Shown here in pieces: positions 15,126 through 24,931 of a stretch of 39,093 nucleotides of DNA. The notes beneath the pieces were generated by a model. That model was not told where the DNA came from. It worked only from the letters and a program-made list of their open reading frames with translations, and searched no databases. This stretch comes from Acidimicrobiaceae bacterium (lineage in GTDB: Bacteria > Actinomycetota > Acidimicrobiia > Acidimicrobiales > RAAP-2), in contig PKYA01000188.1 in the NCBI GenBank assembly GCA_003133545.1, positions 1 to 39,093 of the forward strand. The letters run 5' to 3'. Position numbers and translations under genes: made by a program. Position 1 is the first letter of the stretch. Each line of letters starts with the position of its first letter.

Positions 15126-17036
15126 CTACGAGGCTCCCTTCTCACTCGGTTCGCCTTCTGGGTGCTCCTCCCCGCTCGGCGTCACCGACAAGGGCATGGA
15201 CACCCGGGCCACGACGATGTCCGTGCGGGTGCGCAGCGCGGCGGTCAGGACCTGATCGATCTGGTTGTGCAAAATCCGGTAGCGGAAATGTTCGGGGACG
15301 ACGACGGGAATGAGGACGACGATCTGCTGGTCGCTCTGCTTCCGGGCTTCGTCGATGAACGCGACGATGGGTTTGACCACCGATGCGTACTGGGTGTGGA
15401 GGACCTGGAGGGGCACGCCGGGATCCCAGTCCTTCCACGCACGCTGCAGCTGGCGCGCCGCGTCCTCGCCGGAGTCGTCCTGGTCGATCACCACCGATAC
15501 CGCGATCACCTCTTGACCCAAGGAGAGAGCCTCGCAGATGGCAAGGCGGGTGAGGCGCGACACGTTCAACACCGGCACTATGACCAGGGTGCGCTTACCT
15601 TTCGGCCGATCGGGCACTGTGCCGATCCCGAGCATTCGCCCGGCGCGCCGGTAGTACGCGTGGATGCGGGTGAACAGCACAACGAAGGTAGGCACGGCGA
15701 TCACGACCACCCATGCCCCCTCGGCGAACTTGGTCACGAGGAAGATCACGGTGGCCAGCCCGGTGACTGCGGCCCCGAGGCCGTTGATGCTGGCGCGGTG
15801 CACCCAGCGCGGTGGGCGTGTCCGCCACCAGTGGACCACCAGACCGGCCTGGGACAGGGTGAACCCGGTGAAGACGCCGATGGCGAAGAGTGGGATCAGC
15901 TCGTTGGTGTTGCCGCCGACCGCGATCAGGAGTGCGGCCGAGAGCATGGCCAGCACCCAGATGCCGTTGGCGAAGACCTGGCGATCCCCGCGCAGCGCGA
16001 AGAGGTGAGGCAGGTAATTGTCCCGCGCCAAAAGGCTGGCCAGGATGGGCAGGCCTCCGAACGAGGTGTTGGCCGCCAGAGCGAGCACGACCGTGATGGT
16101 GAGGGATACGACGTAGAAGGCCCAATGGCGCCCCACCGCCTCGCCCATGATCTGGCTGAGGACGGTCTGGTCCGAGCGCGGTCCGATGTGCCAGCGCCGC
16201 GCCAGCACGGCCAGGCCCAACAACATGACGCCCAGGATCATTCCGAGCAGCATTTCGGTGCGCTTGGCCCGGGTCACGCGAGGTTCTTTGAAGAGCGGCA
16301 CGCCGTTGGCGATCGCCTCCACGCCGGTGAGCGCGCTGCAGCCGGCAGAGAATGCCTTGAGCACCAGCAGCACCCCGACCGTTTGCAATCCGTGGGTGGC
16401 CAGGAGGGAACGGCCCGGAAGGGGAGCGTGGACGGCCAGCGGGTGGATGAGGCCGATGACGATGATGGCGAGCAAGCCGAAGATGAACAGCATGGTGGGG
16501 AGGAGGAAGGCCCGGGCGGTCTCGCCCAATCCGCGGAGGTTCATGAGGGTGATGACCGCGAGGAACGCGAGGCAGATGGGAACCGTTGCCGACGACAGGC
16601 TCGGATAGGCCGAGGTGAGGGCGCCCACCCCGGCCGCGATCGACACGGCGACAGTGAGGGTGTAGTCGACGATCAAAGAAGCGCCGGCCACGAGGCTCGC
16701 CCGGGCACCCAGGTTGGCCCGCGAGACGGCATAGGCACCGCCGCCGCCGGGGTAGGCATCGATGACCTGCCGGTAGGAAAAGACCAGGATCGCGAGCAGG
16801 ACGACGATCGCAACGGTGATTGGAAGGACGATGTGCAAGGCGCCGCCCCCCGCGAGGGCCAGCACCACAATGATTGCTTCGGGGCCATAGGCCACCGACG
16901 TCAGCGCGTCGAGCGAGAGCGCAGAGAGGCCCTCGACCGGAGTGATCTTCTCCTTGGAGGTTTCGCTCGTGCGCAGCGGCCTGCCGATGAGGACGGTCCA
17001 CAGGGAACGCCCGACGCCCTCACCCTGTTCCGGCAC
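15126..17036 (-). CDS. APC superfamily amino acid / cation permease
   Basis: 636 aa. About twelve membrane helices fill residues 40-460: LSLDALTSVAYGPEAIIVVLA, then VFSYRQVIDAYPGGGGAYAV, the Gly-rich unwound-helix motif of APC transporters, then ASLIVDYTLTVAVS and others. A soluble C-terminal domain of about 180 residues follows (TLVIVPVLNVSRLTRLAICEAL ... EDAARQLQRAW ... IVVLIPVVVPEHF), as in a branch of actinobacterial APC permeases that resembles USP/cation-chloride-type tails. The frame reaches GTG 17111, but I chose GTG 17036: TACGAT ends 6 nt upstream, and homologous N-termini begin just before the LIGRPL motif. Substrate unknown. Confidence 0.88.
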   Translation of the reverse strand: MPEQGEGVGRSLWTVLIGRPLRTSETSKEKITPVEGLSALSLDALTSVAYGPEAIIVVLALAGGGALHIVLPITVAIVVLLAILVFSYRQVIDAYPGGGGAYAVSRANLGARASLVAGASLIVDYTLTVAVSIAAGVGALTSAYPSLSSATVPICLAFLAVITLMNLRGLGETARAFLLPTMLFIFGLLAIIVIGLIHPLAVHAPLPGRSLLATHGLQTVGVLLVLKAFSAGCSALTGVEAIANGVPLFKEPRVTRAKRTEMLLGMILGVMLLGLAVLARRWHIGPRSDQTVLSQIMGEAVGRHWAFYVVSLTITVVLALAANTSFGGLPILASLLARDNYLPHLFALRGDRQVFANGIWVLAMLSAALLIAVGGNTNELIPLFAIGVFTGFTLSQAGLVVHWWRTRPPRWVHRASINGLGAAVTGLATVIFLVTKFAEGAWVVVIAVPTFVVLFTRIHAYYRRAGRMLGIGTVPDRPKGKRTLVIVPVLNVSRLTRLAICEALSLGQEVIAVSVVIDQDDSGEDAARQLQRAWKDWDPGVPLQVLHTQYASVVKPIVAFIDEARKQSDQQIVVLIPVVVPEHFRYRILHNQIDQVLTAALRTRTDIVVARVSMPLSVTPSGEEHPEGEPSEKGAS

Positions 17037-17042
17037 GGTTGC

Positions 17043-17048
17043 ATCGTA
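17043..17048 (-). promoter_or_regulatory. -10 element of the APC permease gene
   Basis: TACGAT on the minus strand ends 6 nt before GTG 17036. It decides between this start and the in-frame GTG 75 nt further upstream. Confidence 0.5.
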
Positions 17049-17127
17049 GGGTATGAGGTGTCCGCCATCGAAGATGCGCGCCGGGTCCACACTCCGGCGT
17101 GACACCCCCACGGGCCCGCCCCGTCAC

Positions 17128-17133
17128 TAGCAT
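17128..17133 (+). promoter_or_regulatory. -10 element upstream of the amidase region
   Basis: TAGCAT ends 7 nt before GTG 17141. That GTG is not in the amidase frame but opens an 11-codon mini-ORF. Confidence 0.4.
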
Positions 17134-17140
17134 CGAACGC

Positions 17141-17173
17141 GTGTCAAGGTCCTCTCGTCGGGCACTGCTCTGA
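17141..17173 (+). CDS. 10-residue mini-ORF overlapping the probable amidase start
   Basis: GTG 17141 to TGA 17171-17173, product MSRSSRRALL. It ends in CTGA, where CTG 17170 is in the amidase frame. The peptide is very basic and looks like the opening of an export signal, so an alternative reading is a one-base frameshift (real or a sequencing error) that split the amidase N-terminus. Confidence 0.3.
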   Translation: MSRSSRRALL

Positions 17174-18162
17174 ACGACGCGTCACAGACCCGGCCGATCC
17201 GCGGGCGGGTCGGCCTGCTGACCGTGGCGACGATGGCCGCCGGTGTGGCGTTGTTGGGGTGTGGAGGCGGCCCGGCGACCGAGGGCGCCAACTCCAACCG
17301 CGCCGGCACCGCTTCGGGTCAGGCGCTCGACCCCGCCGCATTCGCGGCCGGAGCGTGCGTGGCGTTCGGACCCACGCGAGGTGATCGCCACGAGACGGTT
17401 TTCCTCGATGCCGGCCACGGCGGCATCGATCCCGGGGGTGTGGGAACCACCGAATCCGGGCGGGCGATCGACGAGGCGGACGAGACGCTTCCCGTGGAGC
17501 TCGACGCCATGGCGCTCCTCCGGGCTCGTGGGTTTCGGGTCGTCGTCTCCCGCACGGGGGATTCGACGGTGGTCCGACTGGGCCCCGGCGACGAGTCGGG
17601 AGGGGTCCTCACCTTGCAGGGATCCCACGACGACGTGGTGGCCCGCGACCTGTGTGCGAACGACGCCGACGCCCGCGTCCTACTCGGGATCTACTTCGAC
17701 GCCGGCTCGACGGCGCAGAACGCGGGGAGCCTCACCGCGTACGACCCGGCGCGCTCGTTCGCCGCATCCAACATCAGGCTGGCCACCCTGGTCCAGCGCG
17801 ACGTAGTGGCCGATCTCGATGCCCAGGGCTGGGGCATTCCTGACGACGGTGTCGTTCCGGACACGACGCTGGGATCCTTCGTCGGGGATCCATCCGCTGG
17901 GGGCATCGCAGGGGAGGCGGCCTCCTACGACCACCTGCTGCTGATCGGACCGGCGGCCACGGGCTTCTTCTCCACACCCAGTGCGATGCCCGGCGCGGTG
18001 ATCGAGCCGTTGTACGTGACCGATCCGTTCGAGGGGACGATCGCAGCATCCCGCCATGGCCAAGAGGTGATGGCGCGTGGGATCGCCACGGCGATAGAGA
18101 CGTTCCTCGCGCCGCCCGCATCCCGTCGACGTGCCACGACGAGCGCCGGCGGAAAGAACTAG
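17170..18162 (+). CDS. N-acetylmuramoyl-L-alanine amidase-like lipoprotein, one zinc ligand replaced
   Basis: Amidase_3-type protein (cell-wall amide hydrolase fold). Numbered from CTG 17170 (330 aa): a basic segment RPIRGRVG, a hydrophobic stretch and a lipobox ending at Cys31 (VALLGC) give a lipoprotein signal. The fold shows FLDAGHGGIDPG (zinc His83), acidic residues in IDEADETLPVELD (Glu105 the likely zinc Glu) and AVIEPLYVTDP (Glu279, catalytic). The usual second zinc His (SIHxN) is replaced by Tyr175 in LLGIYFDAG. The first ordinary start codon in frame is GTG 17224, but that would remove the positive charges the signal needs. Hence I prefer an upstream start, either CTG 17170 or a frameshift joining the mini-ORF. 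Activity is doubtful; cell-wall binding is possible. Confidence 0.75.
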   Translation: MNDASQTRPIRGRVGLLTVATMAAGVALLGCGGGPATEGANSNRAGTASGQALDPAAFAAGACVAFGPTRGDRHETVFLDAGHGGIDPGGVGTTESGRAIDEADETLPVELDAMALLRARGFRVVVSRTGDSTVVRLGPGDESGGVLTLQGSHDDVVARDLCANDADARVLLGIYFDAGSTAQNAGSLTAYDPARSFAASNIRLATLVQRDVVADLDAQGWGIPDDGVVPDTTLGSFVGDPSAGGIAGEAASYDHLLLIGPAATGFFSTPSAMPGAVIEPLYVTDPFEGTIAASRHGQEVMARGIATAIETFLAPPASRRRATTSAGGKN

Positions 18163-18932
18163 GTCGCTTCCGGGTCCTCTGCGCCGCGGGGCGGACCGGT
18201 TTCGGGCCTCTCCCCGGTGTCGACCAAGGCCTGGGCCACCTCCCGGAGTTTCACGTTGAGATACTGGGATGCCCGTCGCAGTATGTCGAAGGCCTGATCG
18301 GCCGAGATCCGTTCGCGCTCCATGAGGATTCCCTGGGCTTGGCCGATGATCTCGCGGCTGCTCAGAGCGGCGTGGAGGTTGTCGACACGGCGCTCCTCGT
18401 TCTCGAGCAGATAGGCGGCCGACAGGGCCAGGCTGGCCAGCGAGGCCAGGATCACCCCCTTCCCGCGGTCGACCACCCCGAAAGCCGCCGGATAACGGGC
18501 GTAGAGGTTCACGGCGCCGGTCTCACCATTGGTCGTGAGAGGGAGGGCGAGCGCACTGCGGACCCCTTCCCTCGCCGCCAGGGGCCCGAAAATCGTCCAG
18601 CGCGCGTCGTTGCGCAGGTCCTCGGCGTAGACGATGACCCGCTGCGCGGCGGCATCGAGGCACGGCCCCTCGCCGGCACGCTGCTGCAGTAAATCGATCT
18701 CCCGCACGACGGGATCGGTGTGGACCGGCGTGGTGACGGCGGCGCCCTCCATGAGAAGGATGCCGGCGTAGTCGCAACCTTCGATGGTGGCGACGGCAAC
18801 CTCCACCACCTGGGTCAAGGTGTTCTGCACGCTGCCCGCCGAGAAAAGGATGCGGGCGGTCTCCGCGAAGCCGATGGTCAGGTCCGAGAGCAATTCGTTC
18901 TTCGTAATCGACTCGCCGTCACTTGTGGGCAC
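18159..18932 (-). CDS. GAF-ANTAR domain RNA-binding antiterminator
   Basis: 257 aa. Residues about 20-175 are a GAF sensor domain (TLTQVVEVAVATIEGCDYAG ... RAGEGPCLDAA ... ALALPLTTNGETGAVNLYA). Residues about 185-240 are an ANTAR domain (ALSSREIIGQAQGILMER ... FDILRRASQYLNVKLREVA), the coiled-coil RNA-binding module that prevents transcription termination. No phospho-acceptor domain is present, so it probably responds to a ligand or redox signal, as other actinobacterial GAF-ANTAR proteins are thought to. GTG 18932 is chosen because AGGAGG stands 7 nt upstream and the residues further up belong to a different, decayed frame. Its stop is shared with the amidase stop: CTAG at 18159-18162 gives TAG on both strands. 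Confidence 0.9.
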   Translation of the reverse strand: MPTSDGESITKNELLSDLTIGFAETARILFSAGSVQNTLTQVVEVAVATIEGCDYAGILLMEGAAVTTPVHTDPVVREIDLLQQRAGEGPCLDAAAQRVIVYAEDLRNDARWTIFGPLAAREGVRSALALPLTTNGETGAVNLYARYPAAFGVVDRGKGVILASLASLALSAAYLLENEERRVDNLHAALSSREIIGQAQGILMERERISADQAFDILRRASQYLNVKLREVAQALVDTGERPETGPPRGAEDPEAT

Positions 18933-18952
18933 GCCGGTCCTCCTGCAGTTCG

Positions 18953-19138
18953 TCCACCCGTAGTATCGCGCACCGTCCAGGGCAGGCCCGCCCAAGAGCC
19001 GTCGTAGGGAGCGTCGCCGAGGGTGAAGATCCCCCGGTCGGCGGCCACCAGCCCGGAGCCGGCGCCGTCGGGAGTGGCCGCCATGCCCACGAGGGCCGGG
19101 CGGAACGACACTGTGGCGGCCAGGTCGCGCCACGCGGC

Positions 19139-19141
<3 letters not shown>
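18953..19141 (-). pseudogene. Remnant of an Acidimicrobiia-type 'ATPDG...GIF..GDA' repeat protein
   Basis: A minus-strand frame between the divergent ANTAR and fhs genes reads LVGMAATPDGAGSGLVAADR and then GIFTLGDAPYDGSWAGLP. This matches the widely repeated unit (VGMAATPDGxGYWLVAxDGGIFxFGDAxFYGS) of long secreted beta-rich proteins in Acidimicrobiia. Only one unit is left, without a start, signal peptide or natural end. Its 5' end abuts the fhs start and its 3' end runs into the ANTAR ribosome-binding site. Confidence 0.65.
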
Positions 19142-20848
<1,707 letters not shown>

Positions 20849-20915
20849 AGCGGGTCCCGTGCATCGGTCCACGATCACGGTTGCGTCCATGATCCACGGT
20901 TGAAAGGAGCAGGGC

Positions 20916-21206
20916 ATGGGTTGTCTGCTGGCAGTCTTCGCCTGGATCTCGCCCCGGTTCGTACTGGCGTTGCTGTACATCTTCACCACCCGGTTGACCA
21001 TCGCCTTCAATTCGGGCTGGGAGGGGCTGCTCGGCTTCCTCCTCGTCCCCTACGCGACCCTGTTCTACGCCCTCGTGTACCGGCCCGGCCCGGGAGTGCG
21101 CGGGTTCGGATGGGTCCTGGTCGCGCTGGGGCTCCTGCTGGACCTGTCCTCCCTCGACCTGGGGCGGCGCGCCCGGGGGCGCCCGCGGCGCCTCAGGAGA
21201 ACGTGA
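20916..21206 (+). CDS. Small membrane protein of unknown function
   Basis: 96 aa with about three membrane helices (residues about 5-26, 36-55, 62-80) and a very basic tail (LGRRARGRPRRLRRT), which should face the cytoplasm. GAAAGGAGC precedes the ATG. Starts 67 bp after fhs in the same direction, so it may be co-transcribed. Similar short proteins occur in actinobacteria but carry no assigned role. Its 3' end overlaps the convergent tsaD by 14 bp. Confidence 0.75.
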   Translation: MGCLLAVFAWISPRFVLALLYIFTTRLTIAFNSGWEGLLGFLLVPYATLFYALVYRPGPGVRGFGWVLVALGLLLDLSSLDLGRRARGRPRRLRRT

Positions 21207-22191
21207 GCCGCAGGTCCGGTTCGGGGCCGAACCCCATGCCGTCTGCCCCGTGGGCGGCCAGCTTCTGCCAGCCGGCGACCCCGATCATGGCGGCGTTGTC
21301 GGTGGCCAGGGCCTGGGGAGGGATAAGCAGCCGGCTGCCGAATTCGGCGGCGATGTCCTGCGCGCGGACGCGCAACACGGGGCTGGCGGCGACACCTCCG
21401 ACGATGGCCAGTGCGGGGTCGCCGAACTCCTCCAACGCCCGCCTGACCTTGGCGCAGAGCACGTCCATGCAGGCGGCGACGAAGGAGGCGGCCACGTCGG
21501 CGACGACAAAGGCGGGCTCCTTACGCACGTAGTTGACCACGGCGGTCTTCAGGCCCGAGAACGAGAACTCGTAGCCGTCATTCAGCATGGGGCGGGGGAA
21601 GTGGAGCACGTCGCTGCCGGTTGCGGCCAACCGGTCGAGGACGGGTCCGCCGGGGTACCCCAGCCCGAGATAGCGCGCCACCTTGTCGTACGCCTCCCCG
21701 ATGGAGTCATCGACGGTCTGGCCCAGCAGCTCGTAGGTGCCGAGCCGGGGTGCCCGCGTGAGCATGCAATGGCCACCGGAGACCAGGAGCGCCGTCTGCG
21801 GGAAGGGGACCTCCCGGTCGGCCAGGAACACGCTGGCCAAGTGGCCCTCGAGGTGGTTCACACTGACGATCGGGATCCCCCAACCCAGGGCCAGCGACTT
21901 GGCCGTGGCGATCCCGACCAGGAGGGCCCCGACCAGCCCCGGCCCCGATGTCACGGCGACCGCGCTGAGCTCGGACCCGGCGAGGCCCGCCTCGGCCAGG
22001 GCCTGGTCGATGATCGGGGTGATCAGCTCCACGTGGGCACGGCTGGCCAGCTCGGGGACGACGCCACCGAATTCCGCATGCAGATCGATCTGGCTGGCCA
22101 CCACCGAGGCGCGCACCTCGTAGTCCTCGCCGATGACGGCGGCGGCGGTCTCGTCGCACGACGTCTCGATGGCCAGAAGGCACCGCGTCAT
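21193..22191 (-). CDS. tsaD: tRNA N6-adenosine threonylcarbamoyltransferase
   Basis: 332 aa Kae1/Gcp/TsaD protein, which transfers the threonylcarbamoyl group to A37 of ANN-decoding tRNAs. Visible features: LAIETSCDETAAAV, VPELASRAH, TSGPGLVGALLVG, the metal-binding His113 and His117 in VNHLEGHLAS, VSGGHCML, the ASHK-type FSGLKTAV and DNAAMIG. The ATG at 22191 overlaps the tsaC stop by 4 nt (ATGA), so the frame's long upstream extension is not used. TsaD normally needs TsaB and TsaE. Neither gene is here. Confidence 0.97.
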   Translation of the reverse strand: MTRCLLAIETSCDETAAAVIGEDYEVRASVVASQIDLHAEFGGVVPELASRAHVELITPIIDQALAEAGLAGSELSAVAVTSGPGLVGALLVGIATAKSLALGWGIPIVSVNHLEGHLASVFLADREVPFPQTALLVSGGHCMLTRAPRLGTYELLGQTVDDSIGEAYDKVARYLGLGYPGGPVLDRLAATGSDVLHFPRPMLNDGYEFSFSGLKTAVVNYVRKEPAFVVADVAASFVAACMDVLCAKVRRALEEFGDPALAIVGGVAASPVLRVRAQDIAAEFGSRLLIPPQALATDNAAMIGVAGWQKLAAHGADGMGFGPEPDLRLTFS

Positions 22192-22811
22192 GCCGGGCGT
22201 TCCAGCGCCCCGCCGACGGCCTCGGCGGGGATCGCGCCCTCGCGTTCGACCACCGGGTGCGGTCCGCGCACGTTGACCAGTGTCGAGGGTGCCCCCGCAC
22301 AGATCCCCCCGTCGACGACGAGGGCCACGTGGGCAGCCAGGGGCGCTGCGGCGTCCGCCGCCGCGGACGGGGTCGGCGCGCCGTGGCGGTTGGCGCTGGT
22401 GACCAGGAGCGGGCCGCTGCGCCGCAGCAGCGCCAGCAGGAACGGGTGCTGGGGTATCCGCACGGCGACCTCGTCGCGGCCCGAGAGCCATGGCGGCCGG
22501 GGGGCCGAGGCCGAGAAACCGAACGCCATCGTGAGGGGACCGGGCCACCATTGCGCGGCCAGCGCCGCCGCCGCGGCGGGGATCTCGACGCCGAGCTGGC
22601 GGACCTGGTCGAGCGAGCTGGCCAGCACGGGGAGCGGCAGCCGGTCCGGTCGGCCCTTGGCCCCGAAGATGCGCTGTGCGGCCCCGGCGTGGCCCGCGAG
22701 CGCGGCCAGCCCATAGACCGTGTCGGTAGGGAGGACGACCAGCTCCCCGGCGCGCAGCGCCGCCGTCGCGGCGTCGAGCGCGTCCTCGTCGTCTACGCCG
22801 AGCGTCGGCAT
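22188..22811 (-). CDS. tsaC: L-threonylcarbamoyladenylate synthase
   Basis: 207 aa YrdC/Sua5-type enzyme, which makes threonylcarbamoyl-AMP from threonine, bicarbonate and ATP for TsaD. Key patterns: ELVVLPTDTVYGLAA, the K-x-R-P motif in FGAKGRPDRLPLPVL, WPGPLTM and the TSAN motif (LLVTSANRHGAPTP), then VALVVDGG. It is the short TsaC form without the Sua5 C-terminal domain. ATG 22811 has GGAG 8 nt upstream. GTG 22820 is an in-frame alternative. It overlaps tsaD, so substrate maker and user are translated together. Confidence 0.93.
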   Translation of the reverse strand: MPTLGVDDEDALDAATAALRAGELVVLPTDTVYGLAALAGHAGAAQRIFGAKGRPDRLPLPVLASSLDQVRQLGVEIPAAAAALAAQWWPGPLTMAFGFSASAPRPPWLSGRDEVAVRIPQHPFLLALLRRSGPLLVTSANRHGAPTPSAAADAAAPLAAHVALVVDGGICAGAPSTLVNVRGPHPVVEREGAIPAEAVGGALERPA

Positions 22812-22839
22812 GCTGTCCACTCCGCGGCGGCGCAGGTGC

Positions 22840-23298
22840 TCAGAGCTGGAGCGGACGGATCGGGGCGGCGACGAGCGCGGGGTTCGCTTTCCAGTCGACG
22901 CCCGGCACGTCGACGTAGAGCTCGATCTCGTTGCCGTCGGGATCCTCGATGTACACGCTGTGCGTCACCGTGTGGTCCGACGTGCCGACGATGGTGGCCC
23001 CGGCCTCGCGCAGCGTGGCGACCATGGCGCGCAGGTCGTCGTCGGACTCGCCCACGTTGAGGCCGAAGTGGTACATCCCCACCCGCCGGCCGGCCGGGAT
23101 GGGGGCGGCGTCGGGACCCACTTCTATCAGCAGGAGCTCGTGATGGGTGCGTCCCGAGGAGAAGGCGGCCATTCCGATCGGGTCGCTTCCGGTCTCGGGC
23201 AGGATCTGGCGCCATCCGAGCACGTCGCGGTAGAAGCGAGCCGAGCGGCCGATGTCGCGGACGTAGAGCACCACGTGACCCAACTCGCGCACCGTCAT
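22840..23298 (-). CDS. VOC family protein (glyoxalase / extradiol dioxygenase fold)
   Basis: 152 aa, one full VOC unit with two beta-alpha-beta-beta-beta halves. The three metal ligands of the dioxygenase-like branch are in place: His8 (ELGHVVLYVRD), His77 (GMYHFGLNV) and Glu126 (DPDGNEIELYVD). RSARFYRDVLGW is the usual helix. It could open aromatic rings or act on another small molecule. Nothing in the sequence names a substrate. ATG overlaps the stop of the upstream WS/DGAT gene (ATGA), and tsaC follows after about 28 bp. Confidence 0.9.
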   Translation of the reverse strand: MTVRELGHVVLYVRDIGRSARFYRDVLGWRQILPETGSDPIGMAAFSSGRTHHELLLIEVGPDAAPIPAGRRVGMYHFGLNVGESDDDLRAMVATLREAGATIVGTSDHTVTHSVYIEDPDGNEIELYVDVPGVDWKANPALVAAPIRPLQL

Positions 23299-24827
23299 GC
23301 GATCACCGTATCGTTCACGGCCGCCTCGTCGTCCATGGCTTCCGACGGGGGCCGGCCGCGGACCCAGCGGGCTTGGGGCGGCATGCCCGGTCCCAGGTGC
23401 AAGGGCACGTCGAAGGGATCGGATTCGAGCCCGGCCGCCTTCAGCAGTTCCGTCAGCGCACGCGGGACGGCCGCGGCGATGTCCCAGAGGCGTGGCACGG
23501 CGCGGGCGTCGGCAGCCAGGCCCCAGTACAGGACACCCCTATAGCTCATGATGGTGATGTTCAGGCCCATCCCATCCATCACGGGGCCGAGGGGGAACAT
23601 GCCCAGCATCTGGGCGCCCGCCATGTAGAGGGGGAAGTCCGGACCCGGAACGTTGGAGATGACCAGGTTGGCCACCGGGCGGTGGCGGTCGGCCAACTTC
23701 ATCTTGGTGTAGAGGCGGGCGGCGGCGGCGAAGACGTTGGGCGAGGCGTGCTCGGCCCAGTTCTGCAACGTCGCAGCGCCGAGCGCCTTGTGCTCCTCCT
23801 TGGCTCCTTTGGTTCCCTCGTGGATCGCCCGCAGTCTTTCGAGGGGGTCATCGAGCTGGCAGGGGAGCTGGACGAACATGGCGGACACCTTGTTGGAGCC
23901 CTTCAACTCCGCCATCTCGGGGGTGACCGAGACGGGGACGACCGAGACGAGGGGGATGTCCGGAAGCTCGTCACCGGCCAGGAGGTACGACCGCAGCGCG
24001 CCCGCGCAGATGGCCAGCACGACGTCGTTCACCGTGGTGCCCATGGCATTCTTCAGCTTCTTCACGTCCGCCAGATTGGCGGCGGCGAACGCCACCCGTC
24101 GGCGCGCGTGCACGGCCACGTTGATGGACGTGCGGGGGGCCGTCAGCGGCATCGCCGCCTTTCCGGAGCCGCTCTGGCGGACCTTGCGCACACCGGAGAC
24201 GGCCTGCGCCGTCCGCCAGAACACGCGTCCCAGCTCGAAAGGCCGGGTGACGCTGGCCGCCAGGGCATGCGAGACCAGCTCGAAGTTGGACGGGACGCGC
24301 ATGTCGAGTTGCCGCTCGCCCTGGTCCTCCGGTTCGGGCGGATCGGGTTCGAGGTCGAAGAGGACACCCAGGAGCTCGGCGCCGGACACGCCGTCGATGG
24401 TGCTGTGGTGCATCTTGGCCACCAGTGCGATCTTGCCGTCTTCGAGCCCTTCGACCACCCACATCTCCCACAGTGGCCGGTCACGGTGCAGCTGGCGGCT
24501 GGTGACGTCGGCCGCGAAGTCGCCGAGCTCGTGCATGCCGCCCGGTGAGGGCAGCGCGGCCCGCCGGAGATGATTGTCGATGTCGAACTCCGGGTCGTCC
24601 ACCCACAATGGGTGGCCGAGGCCGAGCGGGACCTCGACCAGGCGGCGCTGGAAGACCGGGACGAGCGCGATGCGATCGAGGATCATCTGGCGGATGCGGC
24701 GGAACGAGTATCCGTCGGGCATGGTCGAGGGGTCGAACACTGCCACCATGGCCACGTGCATATGGAGCGTCGGCGTCTCCATGTAGAGGAAGCTGGCATC
24801 GAGCCCGGACAGCCGTTCTGGGGTCAT
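23295..24827 (-). CDS. Wax ester synthase / diacylglycerol acyltransferase (WS/DGAT)
   Basis: 510 aa. WS/DGAT enzymes use acyl-CoA to make wax esters or triacylglycerol for storage. The catalytic HHxxxDG motif is HHSTIDG (residues 140-146). The opening ERLSGLDASFLYMETPTLHMHV, the DRPLWEMWVVEGL segment, GTTVNDVVLAICAGALRSYL and NLVISNVPGP are family signatures. ATG 24827 is chosen over an in-frame ATG 18 nt upstream because AAGGAG sits before it. First gene of a four-gene overlapping string (WS/DGAT, VOC, tsaC, tsaD). A divergent esterase lies 104 bp away, so lipid storage and hydrolysis genes share this region. Confidence 0.95.
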   Translation of the reverse strand: MTPERLSGLDASFLYMETPTLHMHVAMVAVFDPSTMPDGYSFRRIRQMILDRIALVPVFQRRLVEVPLGLGHPLWVDDPEFDIDNHLRRAALPSPGGMHELGDFAADVTSRQLHRDRPLWEMWVVEGLEDGKIALVAKMHHSTIDGVSGAELLGVLFDLEPDPPEPEDQGERQLDMRVPSNFELVSHALAASVTRPFELGRVFWRTAQAVSGVRKVRQSGSGKAAMPLTAPRTSINVAVHARRRVAFAAANLADVKKLKNAMGTTVNDVVLAICAGALRSYLLAGDELPDIPLVSVVPVSVTPEMAELKGSNKVSAMFVQLPCQLDDPLERLRAIHEGTKGAKEEHKALGAATLQNWAEHASPNVFAAAARLYTKMKLADRHRPVANLVISNVPGPDFPLYMAGAQMLGMFPLGPVMDGMGLNITIMSYRGVLYWGLAADARAVPRLWDIAAAVPRALTELLKAAGLESDPFDVPLHLGPGMPPQARWVRGRPPSEAMDDEAAVNDTVIA

Positions 24828-24931
24828 CGATTCTCCTTGGTGCAATCAGCCCGCCTCATAACCTCGCACCTTCTGCCCATGGTGGCAACAGTCGGGCGGC
24901 CCGATGCGACGGGTCGCAGCGGATTCGAGAG

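Noticed and set aside
15027-17102. A 691-codon open frame on the plus strand, antisense to the APC permease
   Set aside because: Composition is that of a GC-rich mirror frame (runs of Asp, His, Glu, Gly, Arg) with no domain. The minus strand holds a clear membrane transporter.
17224-17226. GTG 17224 as the amidase start
   Set aside because: It is the first standard start in frame but cuts off the basic part of the signal peptide. Kept only as an alternative.
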